Part shown: piece after piece, positions 48,606-56,592 of the stretch
Numbering within the stretch: position 1 is the first letter of the stretch
How the letters are laid out: every line of letters starts with the position of its first letter
Assembly (NCBI RefSeq): GCF_030056795.1
Contig: NZ_JASHKQ010000018.1
Coordinates: forward strand, 18,505-82,504
Reading direction: 5' to 3'
Origin: Rhodococcus sp. IEGM 1381
Lineage (GTDB): Bacteria; Actinomycetota; Actinomycetes; Mycobacteriales; Mycobacteriaceae
DNA: 64,000 bases
The notes under the pieces: model-generated
Seen by the model: only the letters and a program-made list of their open reading frames with translations
The model's database searches: none
Told to the model about the DNA's origin: nothing
Made by a program: the position numbers and the translations under genes

Positions 48606-49856
48606 TCAGAACGGCAGACGCGGCAATACCGGCAGGGGAATGACGGGCATCTGGACGCCCGGAATCTGTGGCAGCGGCACGGTGGGTGCCGGCGCAGGTG
48701 CCGGCGGGTAATAGTGCGGCTGGTACTGCACGTAGGGTGCCGGATCTGCTGCAGGCGGCGGCGCGGAAGTCGTTGGAGGCGGCGGAGCGACGTCGGGGGC
48801 AGGCGCGATAGTCGAGGTCGTCGTAGTGCCGGCCGCAGGCGATGTGGTCTGCGAAACGCGCTCGCCCACGCTGGCGGGGGTACTCAGCGGTTGGTCTCCC
48901 TTGCCGGACCCGATGGCGGTGAACAGCCCGATGGCCGCGATGACCCCCGCGATCGGCAGCGCGATCATTCCCAGCCGCGTCAGTGCCGGTCGGTGTGAGA
49001 CGAGGGGCGGCACCCGGGCCGCGTCCATGTGGGCGGCGTGCACAGCCGCTCCACCGGCGACCACCAGCTCCGGCCGATCCGGGACGATGACCGGCAGCTG
49101 TAGAAAGCGTTCCAGGGTGGCCCGGACCAGCGGAACATTCGACGTTCCACCGAAGGCGACGACGGCGTCGGGATAGAACTCGGCCTCGAGGCCGAGCTGG
49201 CGAACCGTCGCGGCGGCCTGCTCGGTGGAGCGCGCTATGGACAATTCGAAGATGTGCCGCTCGAGGAGAACGTGCTCGCCGTCGGGTGTGCTGGTGGTCT
49301 GGTGTGTGGAGAGCGCTTCTTTGATTCCTCGGCAGAAGGCCGTGAGTGCGCTCTCTTCGTCGGGAGACTGTGGCGGTCGCACGATGCCGAGGCCGAGGAT
49401 GTGCTCGCGGACGATGGCGTCGAACGCGCTCCCACTGATGGCGGTGGTGCGCGTCGAACCGTAGGAGCGGCCGGATTCGACGTCCACGATGTCGATGCCC
49501 ACGCCTGTGTCTCCGGCGTCGAACAATGCGATCGTTCGGTGGTGGGACGGCAGTCCGGGCCGCAGGTATTCCAGTGCCGCGCCGGTTTCGTCGATGAGGT
49601 GCACGTCGGAGACGTACTCCTCGGCCAGGGCTGCGGCAATCTGTGCCCGCTCCTCGGGGCTGCGGTGGGCGACGCCGAGGGATTGCGGTGCGTCGGGCCG
49701 ATCGACGATGCCGCGGACCACACGCGCGACGTCCTCGGCGGAGGGGGAGAGCTGCCAGTCGTCGAACGGGGTGCCGTCGGTCCAGGTGCCGTCTTCGGTG
49801 GTCCGGGCCGTGCGGATGCCGCACGTGCCCAGCGACACACCCACGGACGAACGCAT
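48606..49856 (-). CDS. Hsp70-like ATPase-domain membrane protein
   Basis: A 416-residue protein with an Hsp70/actin-like ATPase domain (about residues 1-270). The nucleotide loops read MRSSVGVSLGTCGIRTA, ALFDAGDTGVGIDIVDV and VAFGGTSNVPLVRATLERFL. There is no substrate-binding domain. One membrane helix follows (ALPIAGVIAAIGLFTAIG), then a Thr/Pro-rich tail (PPAP- and PAPAPTVPLPQIPG-like). The first phosphate loop lacks the usual Asp, so ATPase activity is doubtful. GGAG lies 5 bases before the ATG at 49856. It may be a cell-envelope or cell-division factor. Confidence 0.8.
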   Translation of the reverse strand: MRSSVGVSLGTCGIRTARTTEDGTWTDGTPFDDWQLSPSAEDVARVVRGIVDRPDAPQSLGVAHRSPEERAQIAAALAEEYVSDVHLIDETGAALEYLRPGLPSHHRTIALFDAGDTGVGIDIVDVESGRSYGSTRTTAISGSAFDAIVREHILGLGIVRPPQSPDEESALTAFCRGIKEALSTHQTTSTPDGEHVLLERHIFELSIARSTEQAAATVRQLGLEAEFYPDAVVAFGGTSNVPLVRATLERFLQLPVIVPDRPELVVAGGAAVHAAHMDAARVPPLVSHRPALTRLGMIALPIAGVIAAIGLFTAIGSGKGDQPLSTPASVGERVSQTTSPAAGTTTTSTIAPAPDVAPPPPTTSAPPPAADPAPYVQYQPHYYPPAPAPAPTVPLPQIPGVQMPVIPLPVLPRLPF

Positions 49857-50091
49857 CGCTTCTCCGGCCTCTCCGATTCGATGACGGCGATCAGGTGTAA
49901 ATTGCGCGCCCTCGAGACAGGCGACGAGGTCACTGTACCGTCTCACGGTTTGGTTAGGGTCTCAAAACAATCCAAACGTCAATTCGTAGGGCTCGGGCCC
50001 GAGGCCTACGATCTGAGGACAGTGCCCGACGACATCGCGTATCCCGAGACGACGCACCTCACGGCCGAAACGCGTCACCTGTCGTGTGGTG

Positions 50092-50871
50092 TCACAGTGG
50101 CAGCGAGGTCTCCGTCAGGCCGACGCCACCGGTACCCCGCATCCTTCTGAACCATTCGGTGCCGAAGGCGGAGGTGAGTTGTTCGATGGGCATCTGCAGA
50201 AACGGACCGAAATCGCCGACCTGAGTCTCGTGCGCTTCCATGGCGGCCCGCTTCGCCGCGATCACGCTCGACACGTCGACCACCGTAGTGATCTCGGTTT
50301 CCGGCAGTCCGAACGTCTCCATGTCCGGCGGTGACGCCTCCTCGCCCCAGTGGGGATTTGCCTCCATCAGGCGACGCATGTGATCGCGATTGGTCGTGGT
50401 CTCGTACACGTTCCGGGTCTCGGCGATCTCGGTCGCGCGCTTGCCGACCACGTGCACCTGAATGTGGTCGGGGTGGCCGTATCCACCGTTCGGGTCGTAG
50501 ATGGTGACGACGTCGGCCTGCTCTTCGAGTAACACGTCGGCCAATCGCCCAGCCGCGGTGTCGACGTCGACGTTGCAGAAGGCCTCCGGGTTGGCATTTT
50601 CCGGAGTGCCCGCCATGCCGGAATCGGCGTAGTGCAACCGAACGACGCGGTCTACCCCGAGTACGGCCGCCGAACGATCCAATTCGATGCGTCGGCGCTC
50701 TGCCAATGTCTCTCCCTCGGTGAGGATTCCGTCCGGAAATTCTCCGAGGGCGCCGTCGGTTGCGGTGACGAGTACGACGCGATGGCCGGCATCGGCCGCC
50801 AGACGCATCACCCCGCCGGTGCCGAACACTTCGTCGTCGGGATGCGCGTGAAAGCAGACCAGAACACTCAT
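50092..50871 (-). CDS. PIG-L family deacetylase
   Basis: A 259-residue zinc hydrolase of the LmbE/PIG-L family. Zinc ligands are in FHAHPDDEVFGTGG (His10 and Asp13) and in GHPDHIQVH. In actinobacteria the family includes MshB and Mca, which handle GlcNAc-inositol and mycothiol conjugates. This could be one of those or another N-acetylglucosamine deacetylase. The ATG at 50871 begins the conserved part. Divergent from the next gene. Confidence 0.87.
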   Translation of the reverse strand: MSVLVCFHAHPDDEVFGTGGVMRLAADAGHRVVLVTATDGALGEFPDGILTEGETLAERRRIELDRSAAVLGVDRVVRLHYADSGMAGTPENANPEAFCNVDVDTAAGRLADVLLEEQADVVTIYDPNGGYGHPDHIQVHVVGKRATEIAETRNVYETTTNRDHMRRLMEANPHWGEEASPPDMETFGLPETEITTVVDVSSVIAAKRAAMEAHETQVGDFGPFLQMPIEQLTSAFGTEWFRRMRGTGGVGLTETSLPL

Positions 50872-50933
50872 GCGTTGAATGCTTGCACGTCGAAGTAGGT
50901 GCGGCCCAGTCGGCGGGCCAATACGATCGGCGG

Positions 50934-52610
50934 GTGACCACACAGCGGTCGGCCTCGATACGTTCGTATTGGCGGGATTCACGAGCGGATCGGTACTGCC
51001 GCGCATTGCATCCTGTCGGCATCTTCTTCGCGCTCGTGTTCTATGCGCTGTCGATGACTCCGTCCTTGCTGCCCCGTGTGTGGTACCTGCAGGCAGTGGC
51101 CACCGGAATCAGTGTCGCGATCGGGTACGGCGTGGGATGCCTCATTGCCTGGGTGGTCCGGCTCTGCGGAGTGTCACCGGACTGGCCGGAGCAGTGGCGT
51201 CGACGTGGGTGGTGGGCGTTGGCCGCGGCTGCGGTGGTGGTGATTCCGCTGTTCCTCATCCTCGGTTCGTGGTGGCAGCAGATCGTCCGCACGCTGGTCG
51301 GCGTGGAGGACCCCGGCAGACCGCTGTACATCGCGGTGTTGGTGCTCTCGTTGGTGGTGGCCGTGGCCGTGCTGGCTCTCGGCCGTCTGCTGCGGCGAGC
51401 AACCCGTGCGTTGACGCGATGGGGAAAGCAGTACGTACCGAGGCCGGTGGCGAGGATCGCCAGCGTGATCGTGGTTGCGCTGCTGGTGGTGTTCGCCGTC
51501 AACGGCGCTTTGATTCGCGGAATAGTGGCCGTTGCGGAGAAGTCGGCTTCGGCCGCCGATCGTGGTACCGACGAGGGCGTGGAACAGCCGAGCGCCGTAC
51601 AGCTTTCCGGTTCGGACGCGTCGAACGAGCCGTGGGATTCGCTCGGTCAACAGGGGCGACGCTTCGTCGCGTCCGGGGCCACCTTGGACGAGATCAGCAC
51701 ATTCACCGGTAGGCCTGCGGTGCAACCGATTCGCGCGTACGCGGGTGTCGAGTCGGCAGAGACCATCGAGGGTGTCGCCGACCGAGTGGTCGCCGAGCTC
51801 GAGCGCACCGACGCGTTCTCGCGCGCGGTACTCGCCGTTGCCACCACCACGGGAACAGGCTGGGTCAACGAATCCGTCGCTCGCCCCTTGGAATACCTGT
51901 ACGACGGAAATTCGGCGATTGCGTCGATGCAGTACTCGTTCCTACCGAGCCCGATGGCATTTCTGGCCGACCGTCAGACCCCGCAGGATGCCGGGCGAGC
52001 CCTCTTCGAGGCGATCTACGCGGTGTGGAGCGAACTTCCGCAAGATTCGCGACCCAAGTTGGTGCTGTTCGGCGAGAGCCTCGGTGCCTACGGTGGGCAG
52101 GATGCGTTCAGCGGTGCACAGGACATGATCGCGCGCATCGACGGTGCCCTGTGGGTCGGTAACCCGAACTTCACTCCTCAGTGGGCCCGTATCACCGGTG
52201 GACGCGACGTCGGTTCCCGCGAGATTCTGCCCGTCGTCGACGGCGGCGAACACGTCCGTTTCGCGGGGTCTTCCGGTGACCTCGACATCGGCGGGCCGTG
52301 GGAAGAGCCGCGAATCGTGTACTGGCAGCACGCATCCGACCCCATCGTGTGGTGGTCACCCGATCTGATTCTCGGCCGACCCGACTGGCTGAACGAACCG
52401 CGTGGCACCGACGTCGACCCGGGAGTGCAGTGGTTCCCGTTCGTCACGTTCTGGCAGTTGACGTTCGATCAGGTCTTCTCCACCGACGTCGACGACGGGC
52501 ACGGCCACAGCTACGGAGCCGACGCGGTGCGCATGTGGGCCGACATCCTCGATCCGCCGGGATGGTCCGACGCCGACGTGGAGCGCCTGTACGAAAAAAT
52601 GGCGGGTTGA
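50934..52610 (+). CDS. Membrane-anchored alpha/beta-hydrolase family protein
   Basis: A 558-residue protein. About four helices lie in the first 210 residues (LHPVGIFFALVFYALSM, WALAAAAVVVIPLFLILG and others). The C-terminal half is a predicted alpha/beta-hydrolase with the nucleophile elbow FGESLGAYGG, and Asp and His candidates near SDPIVWW and DDGHGHSYG. It is the two-part actinobacterial Abhydrolase_9 type. TACGAT (50922-50927) lies 6 bases before the GTG, setting the start. Substrate unknown. Confidence 0.83.
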   Translation: MTTQRSASIRSYWRDSRADRYCRALHPVGIFFALVFYALSMTPSLLPRVWYLQAVATGISVAIGYGVGCLIAWVVRLCGVSPDWPEQWRRRGWWALAAAAVVVIPLFLILGSWWQQIVRTLVGVEDPGRPLYIAVLVLSLVVAVAVLALGRLLRRATRALTRWGKQYVPRPVARIASVIVVALLVVFAVNGALIRGIVAVAEKSASAADRGTDEGVEQPSAVQLSGSDASNEPWDSLGQQGRRFVASGATLDEISTFTGRPAVQPIRAYAGVESAETIEGVADRVVAELERTDAFSRAVLAVATTTGTGWVNESVARPLEYLYDGNSAIASMQYSFLPSPMAFLADRQTPQDAGRALFEAIYAVWSELPQDSRPKLVLFGESLGAYGGQDAFSGAQDMIARIDGALWVGNPNFTPQWARITGGRDVGSREILPVVDGGEHVRFAGSSGDLDIGGPWEEPRIVYWQHASDPIVWWSPDLILGRPDWLNEPRGTDVDPGVQWFPFVTFWQLTFDQVFSTDVDDGHGHSYGADAVRMWADILDPPGWSDADVERLYEKMAG

Positions 52611-52623
52611 GCTGACCCTGACA

Positions 52624-52652
52624 CTGATCGAGCGCAAACGCGAGCGCGTTTG
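52624..52652. repeat. 29-bp direct repeat with internal hairpin, copy 1
   Basis: This 29-bp sequence begins CTGATCGAGCGCAAACGCGA and is identical to the copy at 53042-53070. It contains the inverted repeat CAAACGCG-AG-CGCGTTTG. Here flanking bases extend the stem by a wobble pair and more (GTGC), giving a terminator-like hairpin after the alpha/beta-hydrolase gene. Confidence 0.82.
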
Positions 52653-52670
52653 TGCGGGAGACTGTGACTC

Positions 52671-53045
52671 ATGTCGCCCAACCATGATGGTTCACCCTGT
52701 GTAGGCACCGACCTGTCGACAGTTCTCGACCTCGAGCGAGAGCTGCAGACTGCGCACTGTCGACGCGACACAGACCGGCTGGCCGACCTGCTCGCCGAGG
52801 ACTTCACCGAAGTGGGAGCCTCGGGCGCGGTGTGGGACAAGGCGTCGATCCTCGACCTACTGGGCAGCGAAGAGTCCGTGGAGATCGAGGTACTCGAACT
52901 GAGTGGACGAGCAATCGGTACGGATTTCATTCTTCTGCACTGGATTTCGCAAACATCGGCCATGAGGGCGCGCTGAACGTCGCTGTGGCGTCGCATCGAA
53001 TCGGGATGGGAATTGGTGCACCATCAAGGCACGCCGCTGAGCTGA
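52671..53045 (+). pseudogene. SnoaL/DUF4440-like gene broken by one in-frame stop
   Basis: The frame from ATG 52671 encodes an NTF2-like fold protein (LEREL, DLLAEDFTEVGASGAVWDKA, then TDFILLHWISQTSAMRAR) but stops at TGA 52974-52976 after 101 residues. The same frame continues without another stop to 53043-53045 and there reads TSLWRRIESGWELVHHQGTP, the expected C-terminal strand of this family. So a single CGA-to-TGA change, or a sequencing error, cuts off 22 residues. The two halves share one frame, so no frameshift is involved. GGGAG precedes the ATG. Confidence 0.72.
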
Positions 53046-53070
53046 TCGAGCGCAAACGCGAGCGCGTTTG
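53042..53070. repeat. 29-bp direct repeat with internal hairpin, copy 2
   Basis: Identical over 29 bp to 52624-52652. The first bases contain the stop codon of the full-length SnoaL-like frame (TGA 53043-53045). The same preceding GAGCTGA occurs at both copies, with 12 bases missing here between it and the repeat. It lies between convergent genes and likely acts as the terminator. Confidence 0.82.
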
Positions 53071-53104
53071 CCGCCAACCGGGGGAGTGTCGAACAGCGGC
53101 CCGC

Positions 53105-54241
53105 TCAGCGCTTCCCCAGCACAGCCCGCAATTCTGCTCGATTCAGTTTTCCCGGGCCTCGGGTCGGCAGTGATTCGACCAGAAACAACTCCCGTGGCGC
53201 GGCCGTGATGTCCAACGACGATGCGACGTGAGAGCGCAACTCCGCCAACGTCACCGGCGCGGAGGCGACCACCGCGACCACCACTTTCTGGCCGAGGCGC
53301 TCGTCCGGCAATCCGACGACAGCGCACTCTCGGACGGCGGGATGCGTTGCCAGTGCCGCTTCGACGACCTGCGGTACGACGGTCAAGCCGCCCGTCGAGA
53401 TCGCCTCGTCGAGTCGGCCGGTAATGCTCAGCACCCCGTCGACCATCGTTCCCGCGTCGTCAGTGCGGAACCAGCCCGGTTCGGCGAACGCCGGATGGTC
53501 TGGCAGGTTCCGGTATCCCGAGGCGAGAGTTCTGCCGCCCAACACCACTCTGCCGTCGTCGAAGCGCACCACCGTGTTGCGCAACGGAACTCCGTCGTAC
53601 ACACAGCCGCCGGCGGTCTCACTCATACCGTAGGTCCGTACCAGGCGGATCCCCGCAGCATGCGCCTTCTCCCGCAACGGAATCGGCGTGGCAGCTCCGC
53701 CGAGCAATACGGCGTCCAAAGATGCCAATGCACAAACGGCATCGGGGTTCTCGAATGCCTTCACCAACTGACCGGGAACCAGTGACGTGTAGCGCAGGGG
53801 ACCCGACATCCGGCCCACCGACTCGATCAGGGCGACCGGGTCGAAACCGCGGCACACATCCATGATCACCGGCGACGTTCCGGCGAGAACGCTGCGCAGC
53901 AAGACCTGCATCCCGGCGATGTGGTGTGCGGGCAGCGCCAGCAGCCACGAACCAGGCCCGCCGAGTCGCTCCTCGGTCGCCGTCGCCGACGCGACCAGAG
54001 CGGCCGCAGACAGCATGGCGCCCTTGGGTATTCCCGTCGTGCCGGACGTTGCGACGACCAGTGCGACGCCGTCGTCGATAGGAGTGCCGGGTGCCAGGGC
54101 GTCGTGTAGGCGACCGATCTCGCGCGGATCGTCGGCGGGAACAGGAAGTAGGGCCGGTCCGTCACCGGCCAGCACACGGCTCAGCCGCGGCAGGATGTCT
54201 GCCGCGGCCGGTCCGGTCGGAATGGGAACGCTCTCGAGCAC
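53105..54241 (-). CDS. menE: O-succinylbenzoate-CoA ligase
   Basis: A 378-residue adenylating enzyme that makes O-succinylbenzoyl-CoA. Motifs are VATSGTTGIPKGAML (P-loop), RTYGMSETAGG, GWFRTDDAG and the C-terminal lysine in GPGKLNRAELR. It is short for the acyl-CoA synthetase superfamily, as actinobacterial MenE is. GTG 54241 is set by TAACCT (54254-54249) 7 bases before it. The promoter overlaps the end of the upstream DUF3349 gene. Position corresponds to Rv0542c. Confidence 0.93.
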   Translation of the reverse strand: MLESVPIPTGPAAADILPRLSRVLAGDGPALLPVPADDPREIGRLHDALAPGTPIDDGVALVVATSGTTGIPKGAMLSAAALVASATATEERLGGPGSWLLALPAHHIAGMQVLLRSVLAGTSPVIMDVCRGFDPVALIESVGRMSGPLRYTSLVPGQLVKAFENPDAVCALASLDAVLLGGAATPIPLREKAHAAGIRLVRTYGMSETAGGCVYDGVPLRNTVVRFDDGRVVLGGRTLASGYRNLPDHPAFAEPGWFRTDDAGTMVDGVLSITGRLDEAISTGGLTVVPQVVEAALATHPAVRECAVVGLPDERLGQKVVVAVVASAPVTLAELRSHVASSLDITAAPRELFLVESLPTRGPGKLNRAELRAVLGKR

Positions 54242-54251
54242 ACGTGCGAGG

Positions 54252-54566
54252 TTAGTCCTCGCGGCGCAGCGTGAACGGGTCGGCCAGCGGCCAGCCACCA
54301 GCGGCGAGGTTCGCGCGTACCCGGTTGACGTCCTCTTCCCGGGGCATCTCGTTGGTGACCTTGGTGATGGTGACGGAAATACCTGCTTTGTCGGCGGGCA
54401 GCTGGCCGTCGGCGATGAGTGCATCCATCACCGACTGCACTTCGTCGTCGGACAGTCGCCGATTCAGAAGAGCAAGGAGGGGAACGTAATCCGCGGCGGG
54501 TACCCCGTCGGGATACCCGCCGCGAAGCCACCCGACGATCGAGTGGAGAAACGACGGGACCGACAT
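54252..54566 (-). CDS. DUF3349 protein, paralog A
   Basis: A 104-residue small helical protein of the DUF3349 family (Rv0543c type). The repeating pattern is LRGGYPDGVPAADYVPLLALL near the N-terminus and RANLAAGGWPLADP at the C-terminus. Function is not established. It lies four bases after the very similar paralog B, both reading toward menE. Confidence 0.85.
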   Translation of the reverse strand: MSVPSFLHSIVGWLRGGYPDGVPAADYVPLLALLNRRLSDDEVQSVMDALIADGQLPADKAGISVTITKVTNEMPREEDVNRVRANLAAGGWPLADPFTLRRED

Positions 54567-54570
54567 GGAC

Positions 54571-54900
54571 TTACAGGGCCGCCGGATCCGCGAGCGGCCA
54601 ACCACCGGCTGCCAGACGAGCGGAGACGCGAGAGATGTCCTCGGCCGTCGGCTCGGCGTCGATCTGTTCGCGGATGTAGGTCGCGATCTCGTCGTGCGAG
54701 ATGACACCGTCGTCGAGTGCGCCGTTGGCGGGAGAGACCAGTTCGAGAACGATCTCCTGCACCTGAACGTCGGTGAGTGCGGCACGGCGCAAAAGGGCAA
54801 CGAGTGGGAAGCGGTCCTTGGGCGGCACGCCCTCGGGGTATCCGGCTCGGAGCCATTCGAGCACCGAGGCCGGAAATGCGGTCTTGGTCGAGTCGGTCAT
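54571..54900 (-). CDS. DUF3349 protein, paralog B
   Basis: A 109-residue relative of its neighbour. It shares WLRAGYPEGVPPKDRFPLVALL near the N-terminus, the ISHDEIATYI segment in the middle and RLAAGGWPLADP at the end. The two genes look like a tandem duplication followed by divergence. M. tuberculosis has one such gene here as I recall. The ATG at 54900 has a GAAAGG-like site upstream. Confidence 0.85.
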   Translation of the reverse strand: MTDSTKTAFPASVLEWLRAGYPEGVPPKDRFPLVALLRRAALTDVQVQEIVLELVSPANGALDDGVISHDEIATYIREQIDAEPTAEDISRVSARLAAGGWPLADPAAL

Positions 54901-54924
54901 GGGAGCTACACCCTTTCGGAGGTG

Positions 54925-55212
54925 TCAGAAGACGGAGATGCCGAATGTGCTGTCGAGGAAATTCTTCATGATGAAGAGGATTCCGGCCACGATCGCGACG
55001 ACAACTACTGCGAAACAGAGGACGGCCGCGGCAGTGGCGACTGCCGGCCGGGCCACCCGGGTGGTGCCTTCGGCGGTGGCCTCGTCCGAGGGCTCACCGA
55101 CCGAGAGTGCCTTGAGTCCGAACGCGAAGATCGCAGGCAGGCCTGCGCCGAGCAGCAGTCCCACGATAACGACCTGCCAGAGCGAATCGAGCGTGTGCTT
55201 GAGAGTGTCCAT
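54925..55212 (-). CDS. Two-helix membrane protein (Rv0544c-like position)
   Basis: A 95-residue membrane protein with two helices (VVIVGLLLGAGLPAIFAFGL and AAAVLCFAVVVVAIVAGILF) and a short C-terminal tail. It starts 5 bases after the pitA stop, so it is likely cotranscribed with pitA and may assist the transporter. Function unproven. Confidence 0.75.
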   Translation of the reverse strand: MDTLKHTLDSLWQVVIVGLLLGAGLPAIFAFGLKALSVGEPSDEATAEGTTRVARPAVATAAAVLCFAVVVVAIVAGILFIMKNFLDSTFGISVF

Positions 55213-55217
55213 GGGGT

Positions 55218-56390
55218 TCAGACCTTCGCGGGAGAGTCGGAGTCGGTGGAGGCCGGCACGAGGCCGCCGTCCCAGTCCGCGTTGACGTTGCCCGGGTCGA
55301 TGGGCTCACGGCGCGAGCGGATGTACATGACGGTGGCGAGCGCGACGAGGATGGCGAAGACCACGAGGACGCCGGGCAATCCGCCGATGGTATCGGCGAG
55401 CAGCCAGCACGCGGCGCCGACCACTCCGGCGAGGGGCAGGGTGATGACCCAGGCGACGGCCATGCGGCCCGCGACGTTCCAGCGCACTGCTGCGCCGGGT
55501 TTGCCGACTCCTGATCCGAGGATGGAGCCGGTGGCAACCTGGGTGGTCGAGAGCGGGAGGCCGAGGTGGCTCGACGTCAGAATGATTGCAGCCGAGGAGG
55601 ATTCGGCGGCCATGCCCTGCGGAGATGCGATCTCGACCAGGCCCTTGCCCAGGGTGCGGATGACGCGCCAGCCGCCGAGGTAGGTGCCCAACGCGATGGC
55701 GAGCGCACATGTGACCTTGACCCACAGGGGCATTTCGGCGTCGGGTGAGACGGTGCCGTAGGCGACGAGCGCCAGGAAGATCACGCCCATCGTCTTCTGG
55801 GCGTCGTTGGTGCCGTGTGCGAGCGAGACGAGCGAGGCCGAACCGATCTGGCCCCAGCGGAATCCGCGCTCCTTCGACTTCTCGGGAACTGCGTTGGTGA
55901 TGCGGTAGATGATCCAGGTGCCGACGGTGGCCACGAGGCCGGCGACGATGGGGGCCAGCACGGCGGGCAACACGATCTTGCTCCACACCCCGTCCCACAC
56001 GACGCCGCTGGTTCCCAGGCCCGCCATGGTGGCACCGATGAGGCCGCCGAACAGTGCGTGCGAGCTGCTCGACGGGATGCCGAGCAGCCAGGTGGCGAGG
56101 TTCCAGAGGATGCCGCCGACGAGGCCGGCGAAGATGATGGTCAGCAGGGCCTGGCCGCCGGTGTCGCCGAGATTGACGATGCCCTTCGCGACGGTGGCTG
56201 CGACCTCTACGGACAGGAAGGCGCCGACCAGATTGAGGACGGCAGACAGGGTGACCGCAACCTTGGGCTTGAGTGCCCCCGTTGCGATCGACGTCGCCAT
56301 GGCATTGGCGGTGTCGTGGAAACCGTTGGTGAAGTCGAAGGCCAATGCCGTTACGACCACCACGAGAAGTACGAGAAATTCAGCGCTCAC
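55218..56390 (-). CDS. pitA: Low-affinity inorganic phosphate transporter PitA
   Basis: A 390-residue PHO4/Pit-family phosphate permease, proton- or metal-phosphate-coupled. The two family signatures are FTNGFHDTANAMATSIATGA at the N-terminus and LAHGTNDAQKTMGVIFLALV in the second half. About ten helices are visible. The GTG at 56390 is used. A PHO-box-like repeat lies 83 bases upstream, which suggests phosphate control. Position corresponds to Rv0545c. Confidence 0.94.
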   Translation of the reverse strand: MSAEFLVLLVVVVTALAFDFTNGFHDTANAMATSIATGALKPKVAVTLSAVLNLVGAFLSVEVAATVAKGIVNLGDTGGQALLTIIFAGLVGGILWNLATWLLGIPSSSSHALFGGLIGATMAGLGTSGVVWDGVWSKIVLPAVLAPIVAGLVATVGTWIIYRITNAVPEKSKERGFRWGQIGSASLVSLAHGTNDAQKTMGVIFLALVAYGTVSPDAEMPLWVKVTCALAIALGTYLGGWRVIRTLGKGLVEIASPQGMAAESSSAAIILTSSHLGLPLSTTQVATGSILGSGVGKPGAAVRWNVAGRMAVAWVITLPLAGVVGAACWLLADTIGGLPGVLVVFAILVALATVMYIRSRREPIDPGNVNADWDGGLVPASTDSDSPAKV

Positions 56391-56472
56391 GGTGCAAAGT
56401 GTGGGACATGAACGCTGTTTCGTGGAAATTTCTTGCGAAGTGTTCGTCTTGGGTGGTCGAAAGTCGTGTTGC

Positions 56473-56505
56473 GTTCATCTCCAGTTCACCTTTTTGCCGT
56501 ATATG
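56473..56505 (+). promoter_or_regulatory. PHO-box-like direct repeat and -10
   Basis: GTTCATCTCCA (56473-56483) and GTTCACCTTTT (56484-56494) are two adjacent 11-base units with the GTTCAY core of actinobacterial phosphate-response boxes. TATATG (56500-56505) follows at -10 spacing for rightward transcription. The site is shared by the divergent pitA and the unknown 444-residue gene. Confidence 0.6.
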
Positions 56506-56592
56506 TCCAGTTCTCCAGTGGCGTGGCGCACGGTGGTCGTCGCCCCGGATCGTATTGCTGTGGAACAGTGGAACACCGTGAAGGGATCGGGC

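Noticed and set aside
48559..49824. Upstream extension of the menA frame (422 codons)
   Set aside because: The extension is the shadow of the Hsp70-like gene. MenA homology begins at ATG 48558, with a good ribosome-binding site.
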